From Strigamia acuminata (Eukaryota > Arthropoda > Chilopoda > Geophilomorpha > Linotaeniidae), in the NCBI GenBank assembly GCA_949358305.1, contig OX442314.1:17169060-17229059 (forward strand): DNA of 60,000 bases. The letters run 5' to 3'. Of this stretch, positions 33,858 to 48,749 are shown piece after piece (position 1 is the first letter of the stretch; every line of letters begins with the position of its first letter). The notes beneath the pieces were generated by a model. It was not told the DNA's origin. It searched no databases and was given only the letters and a program-made list of their open reading frames with translations. The translations under genes and the position numbers were made by a program.

Positions 33858-36800
33858 CTATTTCGACATTTGCTTTGTATAAGTGACGCTTTTACAACTG
33901 TTGGATTTATTTTTTCTTGACTTATTCCCACCAGTCTGTAAATAAAAAGAAAATAATGAAACGTAATAAAATAACGTTAAACGTAGGTAATTATCAACTC
34001 ACCTTATACTCATCCGGTATAGCATCGACTTCAAAGTGACCTCGCCGACCTTTTGCTTTTTTCTTTCTACCTGTTCCACTCGATTTAAGTTTAGCTTTAC
34101 TGTAATCAAAAGGTTGAAAATCTTCTTTAATTTTTTTCTCAGGCGGCGATTGTAATTCTTTTGCTTTCCGTTTCTTTTTTCTCTGTTTCAATAAATATAA
34201 AAACAATCCCAAAAAATTAAAATCGTCTTAAAAATCGAACAGTATAAAATCCAGAACCTGTGGCAACATTTCTCTTATTGGCTGCTCATCGTCCATTTCC
34301 TCATCGTCGCATTCAACTTCTTTAATATTTGTATCTGTCGTTTCCATTACGCTATCCTCTGTCGGTTCTTCGGTCTCTGCTTCATTTGGTTCTACCGATT
34401 TCATCGCAAGGTACTGAAAATTAATCACAATAAGTCATTGATCTAGATGAATATTTTCCACTCAAAAAACTTACTCTTTGATAAGGTGTTGAGTTATTCT
34501 CCAAAGAATTTTTTACTGCGATGTACTTTTTATCTTTTATTACTTTAGGTTTTGTATCGGCTGACAATAACAAGATGTCAGGTTTCGATTTTTCTTGAAC
34601 ACGTTTTAGAGGACCCCGTGAAATCAAGTTAGAATTTGAAGCTGAAACGAAATTCGTGTCAATTTAAACGAATAATTTAGTTCAACTTGTTTAACTTACA
34701 ACTTCTATCAATATTCTCATCTAGCAAATGAGAAAAATCGTGTGGACAAACCAATGGATTATCTAAATCAATTCTGCGTTGTGTCTGCGCTAAATTTATT
34801 TGTAACTGCTGAGATTCAACCTAAACGTAAAATTTGATTTTGTAGACGTATAAAAATATTTTTCGGACAACTCAATTCGTTTCTTACTTTGACCAAAGGT
34901 AACTCCCTTGCAGCTAAAATTATCATATGAAGTTCGTTCACTTGTTGGCGGACTAACGGTGGGACAGGATTACAACACGCCATAACTCCCTGCTGCTCGC
35001 GAGGCAAAATTTCCGCTATTTGCAGCAGCATGTGATTGGGCAATACAAATCTAAATACAAATTAATTAATTTCCTTTTACCAAGTTTGTGCAAACTATTA
35101 TACCCAATTGACTCATCAGCACTTCGCGCTATTGCGTTTCTCCATCGGCTGAGTTCTTTAAGCGCATACATTTGGCGTGAATTGAAAATCTTCTTGCTCT
35201 TTTCGTACAGCACTAAATGTGCATCGTCGGTAAATACAGGTTTTTCATAACGCTAAAAACAAATGTAAAAATATACAATTAATAATTCTAAAGTGGCGTG
35301 TTAAGACTTCAACATGTACCTCGAGACAAAGTTGTCTACTACGATTTAAAACGTTTAATAGTAGATTTTTTTGCTCATTTCCAACGTTAAGTAATTCATT
35401 TTTCAGCATATCATAAATATAAAGCAGGTAATGAGTGTCTTCTCTAGCATACCGGCTCATCTCCTCTGGCAGAGGTCTAAAAATAGTAAAAACAATTAAA
35501 TATTTTACTGGATATGCAATTAAATTAGTTTTCTTTTACCTAATTCGCCAATCTGCCAACTGATACTGTTTGTCAGCAATCACTTTACAATAAAGCTTCA
35601 ACAAAAAAGCGAGAGAGCAACTATTGAAGTTAAGAACGCGGCATGCCTGACCAGTGTCAAACATGTTGACTATATATAAACCGAAATCACGCTGTAACCA
35701 CATTATATCTCTATCCGCCCCGTGTAAAACCTGTAAATAACGATTTAAAAACGTGTTAATTGATAACCTAAATTAAAAATTTGGAAAACAAACTTTGACA
35801 ATCTTAGGATCTGTGAAAACTTCATTTAAAATTTGTAAATGGCTCCTTAATTCCAAAGTATCAATAATATAATCCTTTAAACGTGTTGATAATTGCATTA
35901 AACATGTAATTCCTTGGAAACTTCGGTAAGAATGATGCTCTAAATCGATTGCTAATTCTTTTTGTCCTCTAAGTTCCTCCATTAATGTCGTCAATTGTTC
36001 TGGTTTGTCGATGTAAACCAACGTTGTGTCTTCTAACGATTTTGGAATTTGTGGTGTAACACTTTCTAACTGTTCCGGTCGAGGTTTAAAATGTTCTAAT
36101 TCACATTCGTACGGATGGCTGAACCTATTAATGCAATAGTATTTTGAAGTTAAAACTGAAGTTTGTATTAAAATTCAATTTATACTAACATTAAACCTTT
36201 TCTCGTTGGTTCCATAATAATAGAGAGCGGTCGTATAGAATTCGGTTTCTCTTTAATTATAGGTTGAAATGGTTTATCGCTGTTATTAATTTTGTCGGCA
36301 AATTTCAATTGAGGTTGTAAAATATTTTTAGCAGTTAGTAGAGAGTAATTTGTACTCGTAGGGTCAACTGCGGCCTGGTAATAAATAAGTAAACAAATGA
36401 ATAAATTTAATAACCAAAATCTGTAACGAATTTTTAACCTTTCTGTTCCAACTTGTGCGAATTAATGCTTTTGTACCCGCACTAGCTAAAGCTAAAATCG
36501 GAGTCATCTTTTTGCCAGAAGCATCGTCAAGTGATAGACCCTATAATCAAAATAATTGTCAACTTATTCCGTATATTTTGAATTCGTTGCAAATAAATGA
36601 CCAAAATCTTACAATTTTTTCCATTAGCAAGTCGTTGACTTCTGTCACCAAATCAACCTTATCTTCTAAATCCATCAGATTCAAATTTCGTTTAATCGCC
36701 TGATGTTTCATAATATCACTCATCCTAGACAAATAAAACAATAAAAATTAATTTAAAAAAAATAAAAATTAAGTTTTGCTAAATTGTACGACATACAAAT

Positions 36801-37049
36801 CAAGCAGCTTTTGAATTTGCTCGGCTCGCAGTTCTTTAAGTGGAATTGAAGGATCACAATTTGTAGTGTCAATGTTCATAACGTTCGTGCAATTCTTAAC
36901 TGCGGTCACTGTTGCTAGCAATGCGGCCTGAAAACGTAAAGTTTTTTAAAAATACCGGTAGTGAAAAAATAACTTTTCTATTCTATTCATACCTTTGAAA
37001 ACTGAGTTACGTCTTCATAATCCGACACAAAACTCGTCGAATCGTCCAT
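33858..37049 (-). CDS. EXOSC10: Exosome component 10 (Rrp6), 15 exons
   Basis: This is the nuclear 3'-5' exoribonuclease of the RNA exosome. Exons: 37049-36993, 36927-36797, 36724-36613, 36540-36439, 36374-36190, 36124-35794, 35730-35540, 35476-35320, 35252-35104, 35050-34888, 34820-34700, 34641-34475, 34413-34258, 34182-34003, 33935-33858. The sum is 760 codons including the stop (human 885 residues). The N-terminal PMC2NT-like region covers about 1-110. The DEDD-Y exonuclease shows DLEHHSY (Asp256, Glu258), [11 protein letters not shown] (Asp314) and [12 protein letters not shown] (Tyr379, Asp383), so all catalytic residues are present. The HRDC domain contains [20 protein letters not shown] and the PNHML...[16 protein letters not shown] signature. 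The C-terminal tail is acidic, then lysine-rich with FDYSKA, a known exosome/nuclear-targeting region. One donor (exon 13) is a non-consensus GTTCTG. Confidence 0.96.
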
Positions 37050-37526
37050 TGTAAAGTCTCTTAATATGAATTATATACAAAATTACTTTGATTAAGTTCA
37101 CTTAAAACTTAAGTGAAAGAGATAGATGACGACCACGCACACCAACCCCAACCGAGATCACTCAAGAATGGGCAATGTAATTGCGCAATAATATATGGGT
37201 AAAAAAAATTTTTTTAATAAATAAATTCATAGATGTTTCATAACTTTGTTCAGTGTTGTAAAACAATCATTCCTATTTGAATTAAATTTAAAAATGTTTT
37301 AGTGATTTCGTTTTTGCCACATTCGCAATCTCATTTTCGAGAATGCTCGATCGAAGCTTTTGCAGAGGCTGGGGAAGAGGCTTTAGTAATTTGGGACGAG
37401 AGTGCGCTTATATTCCTCTAGTGGTGAATTAGGGCAAAAGTTATTATTTTGTTTTTTGATTGTTATAAACATTCGAAAAATATTGTTTTTCTTCTGGGCA
37501 GCTGAATTCTGTTGTATGATTTTGTC
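37050..37526. promoter_or_regulatory. Divergent promoter between EXOSC10 and NDUFB4-like copy 1
   Basis: 477 bp separate the two start codons, which point away from each other. The left part is GC-moderate and the middle is AT-rich. No TATA box is placed convincingly for either gene. Confidence 0.6.
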
Positions 37527-38020
37527 ATGCCGTTCAATATTCAGGAAGTTGGCCATCCTGGAAGACTTGATGATCTAGATTTAGTTAAACAACGAGCAGC
37601 AATTCGTGCTCAAAATAAACAATTCTTTCTAAAAAGCTACACTGATCCTAATCGACAACTGAAAGGCCAAGGAGGCGTTATTGTAAAACAAGAAAATTTT
37701 AAAAAATTCCGATTTTTTTTTCTTAATACTTCTCTTCCTATTTAGTTCGAAGCTAACTTTCATCGTTACATGGCTATGAAAAACTCGCAACGAGATTTTT
37801 TTAAACCAAATTATTACACGGCCAAACTATATGCAATGATTATTATTATCCCAATGACAGCCGTTGGAATAATGTTGCATACTGCTCGGGTACAGTGTAA
37901 TTAATATTTATACAGAATTCTTTTTAAAAGTATTTTTTTTTAATTTTTAAGACTGAATTTGAGCGAAAATGCCGCGCTGGTGAAATCCCGTACAAAGATC
38001 GTCATCCAAAGTATCTGTGA
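37527..38020 (+). CDS. NDUFB4: NADH dehydrogenase 1 beta subunit 4 (B15), copy 1
   Basis: This is an accessory subunit of mitochondrial respiratory complex I. Exons are 37527-37682, 37746-37889 and 37952-38020, all phase 0, giving 122 residues (human 129). The family pattern is visible: a basic segment RAAIRAQNKQFFLKSYTDPN corresponds to human [20 protein letters not shown]. The region FFKPNYYT is followed by a single membrane segment (about 78-97, IIIIPMTAVGIML) and a charged tail TEFERKCRAGEIPYKDRH ending YL. It is the first of two tandem copies. A polyadenylation signal AATAAA follows the stop at 38026. Identification is by residue pattern only; alternative small complex I subunits are less likely. 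Confidence 0.8.
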
Positions 38021-38233
38021 TCCCAAATAAATTAAAATATTAAGTATTTTGTTATTTATGTAAGTTTGAGTTAGACAAAATAAAAGACATTCAAAGTTAA
38101 GTTTAAAAAAATTAATTCAGCAGAAATCGAATTTGTGGGACCGGTCGTGACTCCGTCTATTGAGCCGACCGGTTACGAGAGAAGCAGCAGCAGAAGGTCG
38201 CAAAGGAAGTTCTCGCTTCGCACCAAGTGAAAC

Positions 38234-38908
38234 ATGCCTTTCAATATCCAAAAAGTAGGCGAGCCAGGCCGAGTGGATGAACCCGAACTCATCGCTCGTC
38301 GTGCTGAAATGAGAGCGGAAAGGAAATTAAATTTTCTTAAAACCTACACCGATCCATTTCGCCAACTATCTGGCCAAGGAGGAGTTGCTGTAATTACAAA
38401 ATAACAAACCTGGTGCACTCAAGCTGGTCCCGGCAGCATATATTTTTTGCTTGACAGTGTCTGGCGATCGGTAATGGGTACATGATCAGTAGTGTCGCTG
38501 TGGAAAAAAAGATATGCACACGGCTGAGTGACTTGCTTGGTTTGTTGTGTTCGCGTTGTTTACATTTATTTACATTTATTATTACAATAACATTTTCAAA
38601 TTTTTATTTCTAATTAAATTTTCAGTTTGAAACTGCTCATCAGCGATATTATGCGATGAAATGCTCGCAACGAGACTTCTTCAAGCCTAATTTTTACACT
38701 GCGAAATTGTATGCATTTATCATCATTATCCCAATGTTTGCCATTGGGTACGTCATGCATTCTGCGAGAGTAAGTTTACACTTTTAAAATCCAGTTTTTC
38801 TCCAGTATTTTATTCATTCTTTCTTTCGTTTGCTGACAGACTGAATTCGAGCGAAAATGTCGTGCTGGTGAAATCGCTTACAAAGATCGACACCCAAAAT
38901 ATTTGTAA
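38234..38908 (+). CDS. NDUFB4: NADH dehydrogenase 1 beta subunit 4 (B15), copy 2
   Basis: Exons are 38234-38389, 38626-38769 and 38840-38908, with intron positions and phases identical to copy 1, giving 122 residues. By eye the two proteins share about 72% of residues. Exon 3 differs at one position (Ala for Pro), whereas the N-terminal matrix segment has diverged most (MRAERKLNFLKTYTDPFRQL). The membrane segment is IIIIPMFAIGYVM. Intron 1 is longer (236 bp) than in copy 1. Its start is only 213 bp after the copy 1 stop. The reading frame is intact, so both copies look functional. The 3' end runs towards CDC5L. Confidence 0.8.
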
Positions 38909-39028
38909 TTGACGTGACCACAAACCTAGTTGTCAGAATTGTTTATTTGTAGTGATAACAACAATTTAACTAAACATGTAAAAATTATGTTCTACTAAGC
39001 TAAATGTAGCCGATGATTTAGGAAAGTT

Positions 39029-42104
<3,076 letters not shown>

Positions 42105-43513
42105 TTTCAACGTCGAAGTGTATTCCTAACAGTCAAATAAACGTCGATCCCGACGGTCCGTGGTTCTATACAAAACCTCGACGAAAACAACGAATGTACG
42201 ACGTCGTTGTTGATTCTTGCGCCTCTAGCGAGCATTTTGCCAAGTGTAGTTCCTTTATCGTTGAATATAACGTAATGCCATCTAACGTTAGTTTTTAGTA
42301 ATTGAAGTTGCTTTTCCTTTTCCGGTCGGTTTCCGTAACGATGGGAAGCCTCTACGGTCAGGCGCACATTTTAAGTTTTTGGATTTTGCAGAAGAAAGAA
42401 ACTGGTATCAATGTGTAGAATTATAGAAAGTGTACAATTTTGTAAAGGGATGAAATGATGACGGCCGAAGTAAGTAATCCGTTTTTAACATTAATTTAAG
42501 AAATTAAGCTCTCGTAGCGTCTCCTCCTCGGTTAACCCTAACGTCAATGTTATTGAGATTTAAGTTCCTCCTGTAGATGTAGAAAATATACAATCAAACA
42601 TACCAGGATAGATATACGCAGAAAAGAGATGTCTGTGTTTATCACATGTAAATGGTAAGTGAACTCGTTTCGCTTAAAGTTGCACTTGAATAAGAAATTA
42701 AGAATAAAAAAATCGCAAAACCACAAAATTTGAGAATCATACTTTATAATTTATTTATTTTACATTAAGAAATTCACTTCTTTAATTTATTTATTATTTT
42801 TAAAAGAATCTTCAATTTTAATCGAAAAATTGAAGGCCCAACGACAAAAATCCAAATTCCAAAATTCAAATTATTTTTTTTTAAAAAAATAACAAAAATT
42901 GAAATTTTCTACCATAAAAAAAATTCTTTCCAATAAATCCACATCGTAAAGCTCAAAATGAAATACATAAAAAAAAATCTTTATATTTTTCCAATTTTTT
43001 TCTTAATTCGAAATAAGTGCAAACGAAAATGCATCTGGAAAAATGTTCTTCAAAGTTCTCACCTTGAGTTGTGAGAGTAGGAATGGACCCGCGAATATAG
43101 GTCACTGTTTTTCCCCCACCCTCGTTGGATATGGACTGACCCTTTGCTGCCAGTGTGGCGTACAGAAGGCTGAACGAACGCTCCATCCTCAACCCCAGTG
43201 TCGAGGAAGAAGCAATTTCGTATATTCCATCAAATTCGACTGCAACCAGCTCGTTTGAACGATGATCTCGTTGCGTAATATCAATTGCAAGCTCTGAAGT
43301 TGCAATCGCGGGTGCACTGCATTCCTGGTGTGTGCAATCATTTTTTAACCCACTTCCGTGTGTGGGAGGAGGAGGAGGAGGAGGTGGAGGAGCATGAAGG
43401 TAAAGAGAGAGAGATAGAGATAGACTTGTTTTGATGAAACGCCAATATTTTCGCTCGATCTCAATCCAATGCATTGTTTCGAAGTTTAGTGTATCGTTCT
43501 GACCAATCGCTTT
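42105..43513. other. Intergenic region between CDC5L and the CIDE-N gene
   Basis: The start codons of CDC5L and the CIDE-N gene face away from each other. I see no coding exon. A (GGA)n stretch followed by (GA)n lies at 43371-43425, and an in-frame ATG plus donor-like site near 43394 could be a 5' exon of the plus-strand gene. This is not supportable from sequence alone. Confidence 0.5.
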
Positions 43514-45120
43514 ATGTTGCAGGGCTCTAGGCAACGGCCTTATAAAGTGTGGAGCGCCGATCGCACAGTTCGCAAAGGAGTCACTGCCAGCAACATCCAA
43601 GAACTCGTGGGCAAAGGTAGAGGAGGGAAAAAGAGATTGGAGTTGGAAACGATTTGTTTTTTGGTGTAATTTCTGGTTTTTTAATTTGTTTTTGTTGGTT
43701 TTTGAAGGGAAAATGAAACTTACGCTTCAAGAATCGGACGTGTCTGTTGTTCTAGAAACTGATGGAACCGAAATAGATGATGACCGTTATTTCCAGATGC
43801 TCGAGGATAACACAGTGTTTGTGTTTCTGAGGGTGGGCGAGAAATGGTATCCGCCTGGAGTAGAGGCTATCAGGGCAGGTAAAATGCAAATGCAATATGA
43901 CTTTCGGTTGCTTTTTTCCCATTTTTTGTATTTTTGTATTATTTAGTGTATTGAATGAATTTTTTTATATTTTTTATTTTTGTATGATTTGCTTTATTAA
44001 AAGTTTTTTTAAATTTATATTTTTGTTTGATTTTTGTGTTGCTTTTGTGACTCGTGCTAGTGGCGCATTTTTGAGATTTGTTTTTTTGTTTTGTTTTTTA
44101 TTTTATATTTTTTATTTTATTTTATTTATTTTTATTTTTATTTTTATCTTCTGAATGAAATTTCATTGGCCTAGATCATTGGTTGTTTGGTGTGGAATGT
44201 GACAAAGTGGCACTGTGTGGTTTCCAGCTATCCACGCCATTCCACGCATTGTGTGCGACGCCATCAACACGCTGGAGTTAATCGACGAAGCGCCATCTTG
44301 GAAGATCATGGATAACAGAGGTCGGATCACGGTCGTGCTAAACTGGGACCAGCGTGAGATTCGCAAGGTGACGGTGGGCCCCGCGCGCCGCTCGCCCACC
44401 GTGCGAGAGGTGCACAGAATATTCCCGGAGGAAGGCGCGGTCGAGCGCAAAAGTCCAATTACCATCACGACGAAAATCGAGAGTTTGGACCACGAAGACG
44501 GCGTCTACCACGACCGATTCGGGAAGAAGGTGACAACAATCAACGACGTGATGCCGACAACCGGTCCAAGCGGTCGAATTCAACCCGTGATAGTGGAGCA
44601 TCGAGCCGCGAGTCCCGACGGCAGCATGGTCTGCGACTTCCACTGCTGCGCACTGCACGAAGAGGGCGGTCGAATCCACGTGACCAAGTCGTCGGTCGCC
44701 ACTTCGCCCATCCAGGAACAGCCCGACGTGGCCGTTCGCCGTCCTTCGCCAAAGGGGACGCACGTTCGGTTTCTGGACGTTCACGTGGAGCCGCGCGCAC
44801 CCGACAAGGAGAACTCGTCGGAATCGGACACGGAGAACACGCAAGCGGAGGACGAGCAGATGAGCGAGCGTTACTTGCTTCTCGTCGATCAGTTGTCACT
44901 GGAACAGAAACATCATCTCAACATTAAGGACATAGGAGTCATCTTGGAACGACTCAGCTCAAAGATCGTGGACGTGGAGCGCTTGGAGCGCGAAAAAGAA
45001 AGCGACGACGTGCACAACTGGACCATCAAAGCGACCATCAAGGGTGAAGTTTTGCGCGAAATCGGAGTCATTTATAACGGCCATTATTATGGCATTTCGG
45101 AGCATCCGGGCTATTTTTGA
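43514..45120 (+). CDS. CIDE-N domain protein, Drep-2-like
   Basis: This belongs to the DNA-fragmentation-factor-related family of arthropods. Exons are 43514-43616, 43708-43878 and 44228-45120 (phase 1 at both junctions), giving 388 residues. The CIDE-N domain covers about 9-88: RPYKVWSADRTVRKGVTAS, LETDGTEIDDDRYFQMLED and VFVFLRVGEKWYPPG. The family uses it for homotypic head-to-tail assembly. It is followed by AIPRIVCDAINTLEL, PSWKIMDNRGRITVVLNWDQ, a low-complexity middle, and a conserved C-terminal helix-rich region. The PSWKIMDN...VVLHWDQ block is what I recall of Drosophila Drep-2, a neuronal member, rather than of the nuclease DFF40. ATG-TTG-CAG at 43514 also looks like a splice acceptor, so an upstream exon is possible. 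Exon 3 is markedly GC-rich against AT-rich flanks. Confidence 0.85.
43879..44227 (+). other. Intron 2 of the CIDE-N gene (349 bp)
   Basis: T-rich intron containing repeated TTTTAT/TTTTTAT units at 43920-44150. The acceptor TTTCCAG lies at 44221-44227. Confidence 0.85.
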
Positions 45121-47192
45121 ACGCGTCGAGAGCTTAGGGCAAGGTTACGAATCCAGTGCTAATTAGGCCTAAACCACACACGGTTTAATTAGTCTGTCAG
45201 ACTGTTGGTTGTGTTGGCCCAGTGTTTGGAGTCGCATCTTGTGCTTTTCTGTCTCAGCTGCCAACATATCATTGAGAAGGCAAACAGGGCGTAGTCATTT
45301 TTTAGTTATTACTTCGTTTTCAACTGGAGTTATAAACTAAAAATTATTCTGTTTTTTCGTTTTTTTCTTTTTTCTTTTTTCTTTTTGATTTTTGGGAAGG
45401 ATTTTTAACCTTGCGATAGAATGAGAATGAATTAATTTTCCACGTTTTTGATCTTTAGCTAGAGAACGATCGTTAAGTAGCGGCTCCCAAGTCCTCCGGG
45501 CCAAGACTTTAGTCGGTGATGGCGTTGTTGGATGCGATATCGCGTCCACTCTTTCGTGCTCATCAAGGAGCATGTTCTTCATACTGCCATCTTGTTATAC
45601 TTTGTGCAGCTTGACTGCCATTTTGCCATAGTTAGACGGTTGTTCAAAGAAAAAAAAATTTAGTGTTTGTTATTTATCATAAAAGATTTGGACCAGAGAG
45701 GAAATGTTGCATTCGTCCATTCGTAGCTGCTTGGACTTCAATTAAGGTTTCTTGGAGTATTTTTTGGGCTTGAAACACGGTGTATAGTATGGTATTAGTG
45801 GACTCGGTCTGTAAAGATTCTTTTTTCAAGCTTTATTATTATTATTTTTTTTTTTTATGTCATTTTTTCTCCATCGTCCATTTGACATTGAGTCGTGTTG
45901 GATTTTTGCTGGAATGCAAATGGTGCATTTTTCTTTTCAATGTTTTTGTGTTTCCATTTTTCTCATAGGAGACAATCAGGCGTAACACATGCGGCTGGGA
46001 GTTCCTTGGCAGCTGCTAATTGGATTATTTTTCTTTCTTTTTAAATAATTTATTTTTATATTCAAATTGGATTTCTTTTTCTTTCTTCCATAGCGTGTTG
46101 CAGTCTTGTTTACAATACCCTGTCTGTCCGTTGTGTGATCTTTCCCATTGACACAATTCGACCATTTTGAGTTTCCGATTTTAATGTGTGCACCTACGGT
46201 TGTTGATTCTGTATCGAGCGCTGGCTGGCTTGTAGTGAGTAATGTCAGATGCAGTTGGGAAATTTATAATATGAATATATTTATTTTTTTTCTATTTATT
46301 GTGAATGAATAACCCACTAACTTTCCAAAGTAGGCCTAACAGGACCTTCCTCGTTTCGATCGCATCTAACTTCCCCGAGCTTACTGACAATACACAGTAC
46401 AATTTTACTTGACTGGTGTATTCTGTGTTACTTTTCTTCCCTTAGATTTCGATGTCGGCTAATAGCGTTTGATATTTAACTAGTAGATACAGCGGCTGAA
46501 TGTTTGGCACGTGAATTCAATTCATTCAGCATTGGTCAAACTGTATATAACGAAGAAGAAAAGAAAAAAGAAAAAAAAAACCTAGATTAAAAGAAAATTG
46601 TCTTACGGTATTCCTAGTATGTCACACGTGGGTAATTTTAATTTGAGTCGGTTACATTTTCCTCCGTTTATATTCTAACATAGAGTCGAACTGCCTCGTA
46701 TTCCAGATTACTTGTTGTGGCGTAGACAAACAGAAGCGTGAGTAACTGACTTTGGAAGGGGGACTGGCATCACCAACTCGATTCCGCAGCCCCTATCCAA
46801 TCCATGTATTTATTTACACGTGTATTTATTCATTTTAATCGATTCTTTTTAGTTGGGACTTTGATTTCTTGCCTAATCCAATGGTAACAGCAAATTTTTA
46901 TCGTGCAAAGAAAAGAAAATATTTTCTCTATCTGTGGGTTTCGTTTGTTTGTTTTCGAAATGCTCAACAGTTATCACATGATTGTGAGAAGAGTGATCTT
47001 AATCAGTTGTCATGTACATCACTGCCAATTGAATTCCTCAATCCGTTGGTTGGTTGTTTGTTTGGAGAAGGGCAGAGATGTTGCTGTTCTTCTCTCAATT
47101 TCCTTACGGTATGAATGATAGAGTGAATGCTACGAGTGAGTGAGTGACGGGGTGAACTTGGTAATAAATAAATAAATAACATTATTGATTAT

Positions 47193-47222
47193 AATTATTA
47201 TTATTATTATTATTATTATTAA
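47193..47222. repeat. (ATT)n microsatellite
   Basis: About ten trinucleotide units. Confidence 0.9.
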
Positions 47223-47299
47223 TTGGTCACTTTTAGATAACGAATCGTGTCATGATTAAGTGGCCAAATTTCTTATTACTTAACGAAGTATTGGTGAAA

Positions 47300-47305
47300 A
47301 TAAAA

Positions 47306-47336
<31 letters not shown>
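47300..47336. repeat. (AAAT)n microsatellite
   Basis: About eight tetranucleotide units, slightly imperfect at the 5' end. Confidence 0.9.
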
Positions 47337-47809
47337 GCATTTATCACATGTTAACGAGCAGCTGCGTGCTGAAATTCCTCTCTTTTGTACAGAAAGCTAT
47401 AAAACTATGAATTTCTGCTCTTTGTTGTTATTACTCTACAATGTTTATTATGCACTTTTAACTTGTGATCATGTTAGAAATGTTTTCCATTTTGGTTTTC
47501 AAACTTGAAAAGTTTGCTTTGAAAACTTTGTTCGAAAAACATTAAAAATAGTTGACAGCCCTTGTTCGTTTTCTGTGTATAATCGCTAGTTTACAGTAGC
47601 ATTACTTGATTCTTTTTAATCTTTTATTGCACACGCTTAACATTTTCAATTCAAAATGGTTGCGCAATCTTGAGAATTAGAATGAACTCACCCAATCGAA
47701 TTTGATTGCACAATCAGAAAAGATTTTCTAAATTCCATTTTATTATTATTCCAATCATTACATCCTAATCTAAATTTCACAATACGTGGTGTTGAAATTG
47801 ATAATTAGT

Positions 47810-48492
47810 CTATTTACCACATTGCAGTCTTTGGAAAACTTCGGTCAACATTTGATTACAAAGTGCAGCGTACGGATTGAGTTGAACCAAAGCCGATTTG
47901 GCAAAAGAACTTCCCAAAAGAGATGCTGCTTCAAAGTCTGTTTTCGAATCTTCACACCGACCTTTCAAACGATAGATAAGGCCCCTCTGACATAAAGCTT
48001 CTTTAGCGACTCGGCCACGACCGTTGCTCAATCTGATTGCATCATTCAGGTCAGCCAGGGCAGCTGCAAATGGAATTTAATCAAATATAATCAGTCATCC
48101 ATTGCTTGCTAAACTACTCAACAGATTACCATCAACGTTAGAATTGAGGCGATGGGCTTGAGCCCTGTTGTTATAAGCCGATGCGTTTGGAGATAATTCG
48201 ATCGCTTTTGTAAATATCTCTATCGAATGCAGAAAATCACCGGATTCCGCTGCCCGAACTCCCGCCAGTTCCAGTTCATTTATTGAGTCCGATATTGCCG
48301 ACACGTCTAGATTTTTTTTTTTACAATAAATAAATAATAAATAAACGAAGGTTTTGAAATTTTAGAGTTGTAAATATCATACATACCTCCATTTTCAATA
48401 TTTGCCGTAGCTTCTTCGTCTGGACATTCATCGATTGGAGAAAGATGACCGAATATTGCATCCAAAACAGCGCGGTCGTTTGCAGACGACAT
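47810..48492 (-). CDS. TTC36: Tetratricopeptide repeat protein 36
   Basis: Exons are 48492-48387, 48306-48130 and 48063-47810 (phase 1 at both junctions), giving 178 residues (human 189). It starts [19 protein letters not shown], typical of TTC36, and the first TPR begins around [20 protein letters not shown]. Further TPR pieces are [26 protein letters not shown] and [20 protein letters not shown]. It ends [19 protein letters not shown], the conserved C-terminal signature. TTC36 is a small cytosolic TPR protein thought to act with Hsp70-type chaperones; that role is from the vertebrate family. It lies divergent to SZRD1. Confidence 0.93.
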
Positions 48493-48749
48493 CTGGATGA
48501 ACGAGAACGACGAGAAGAAACGAGAAGTGATGAGAGTTCATACCATAGCCTACGTTTTGATAAGACTTGTCTTTCAAACAAAATAAACTTAGGTTTTAGC
48601 AAATCGCGAGAAAGTAAATATATTAATATACTAAAATTGTAAATTAAAAAAGGCATATTAGCTAATTCTAAAATTATAAAAGAAAGAAATGATTAATGAC
48701 CTCCACCAGGGCCGTATAGCGTAAGCATTGAAAATCTAAATCTTACAAA
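48493..48749. promoter_or_regulatory. Divergent promoter between TTC36 and SZRD1
   Basis: 257 bp separate two outward-facing start codons. It is AT-rich towards SZRD1. The ATG of TTC36 is directly preceded by an acceptor-like CCAG, so a short 5' UTR exon is possible. Confidence 0.6.

Larger units (their letters stand above)
45121..47809. other. 3' regions between the convergent CIDE-N gene and TTC36
   Basis: No gene can be supported in 2.7 kb. It probably includes a long 3' UTR of the CIDE-N gene. (ATT)n at 47193-47222 and (AAAT)n at 47300-47336 are microsatellites. The TTC36 polyadenylation signal (AATAAA on the minus strand) is at 47738-47743. Confidence 0.7.

Noticed and set aside
44338-44899. 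Long antisense frames opposite the CIDE-N gene
   Set aside because: Explained by GC-rich codons of the sense exon; no homology.
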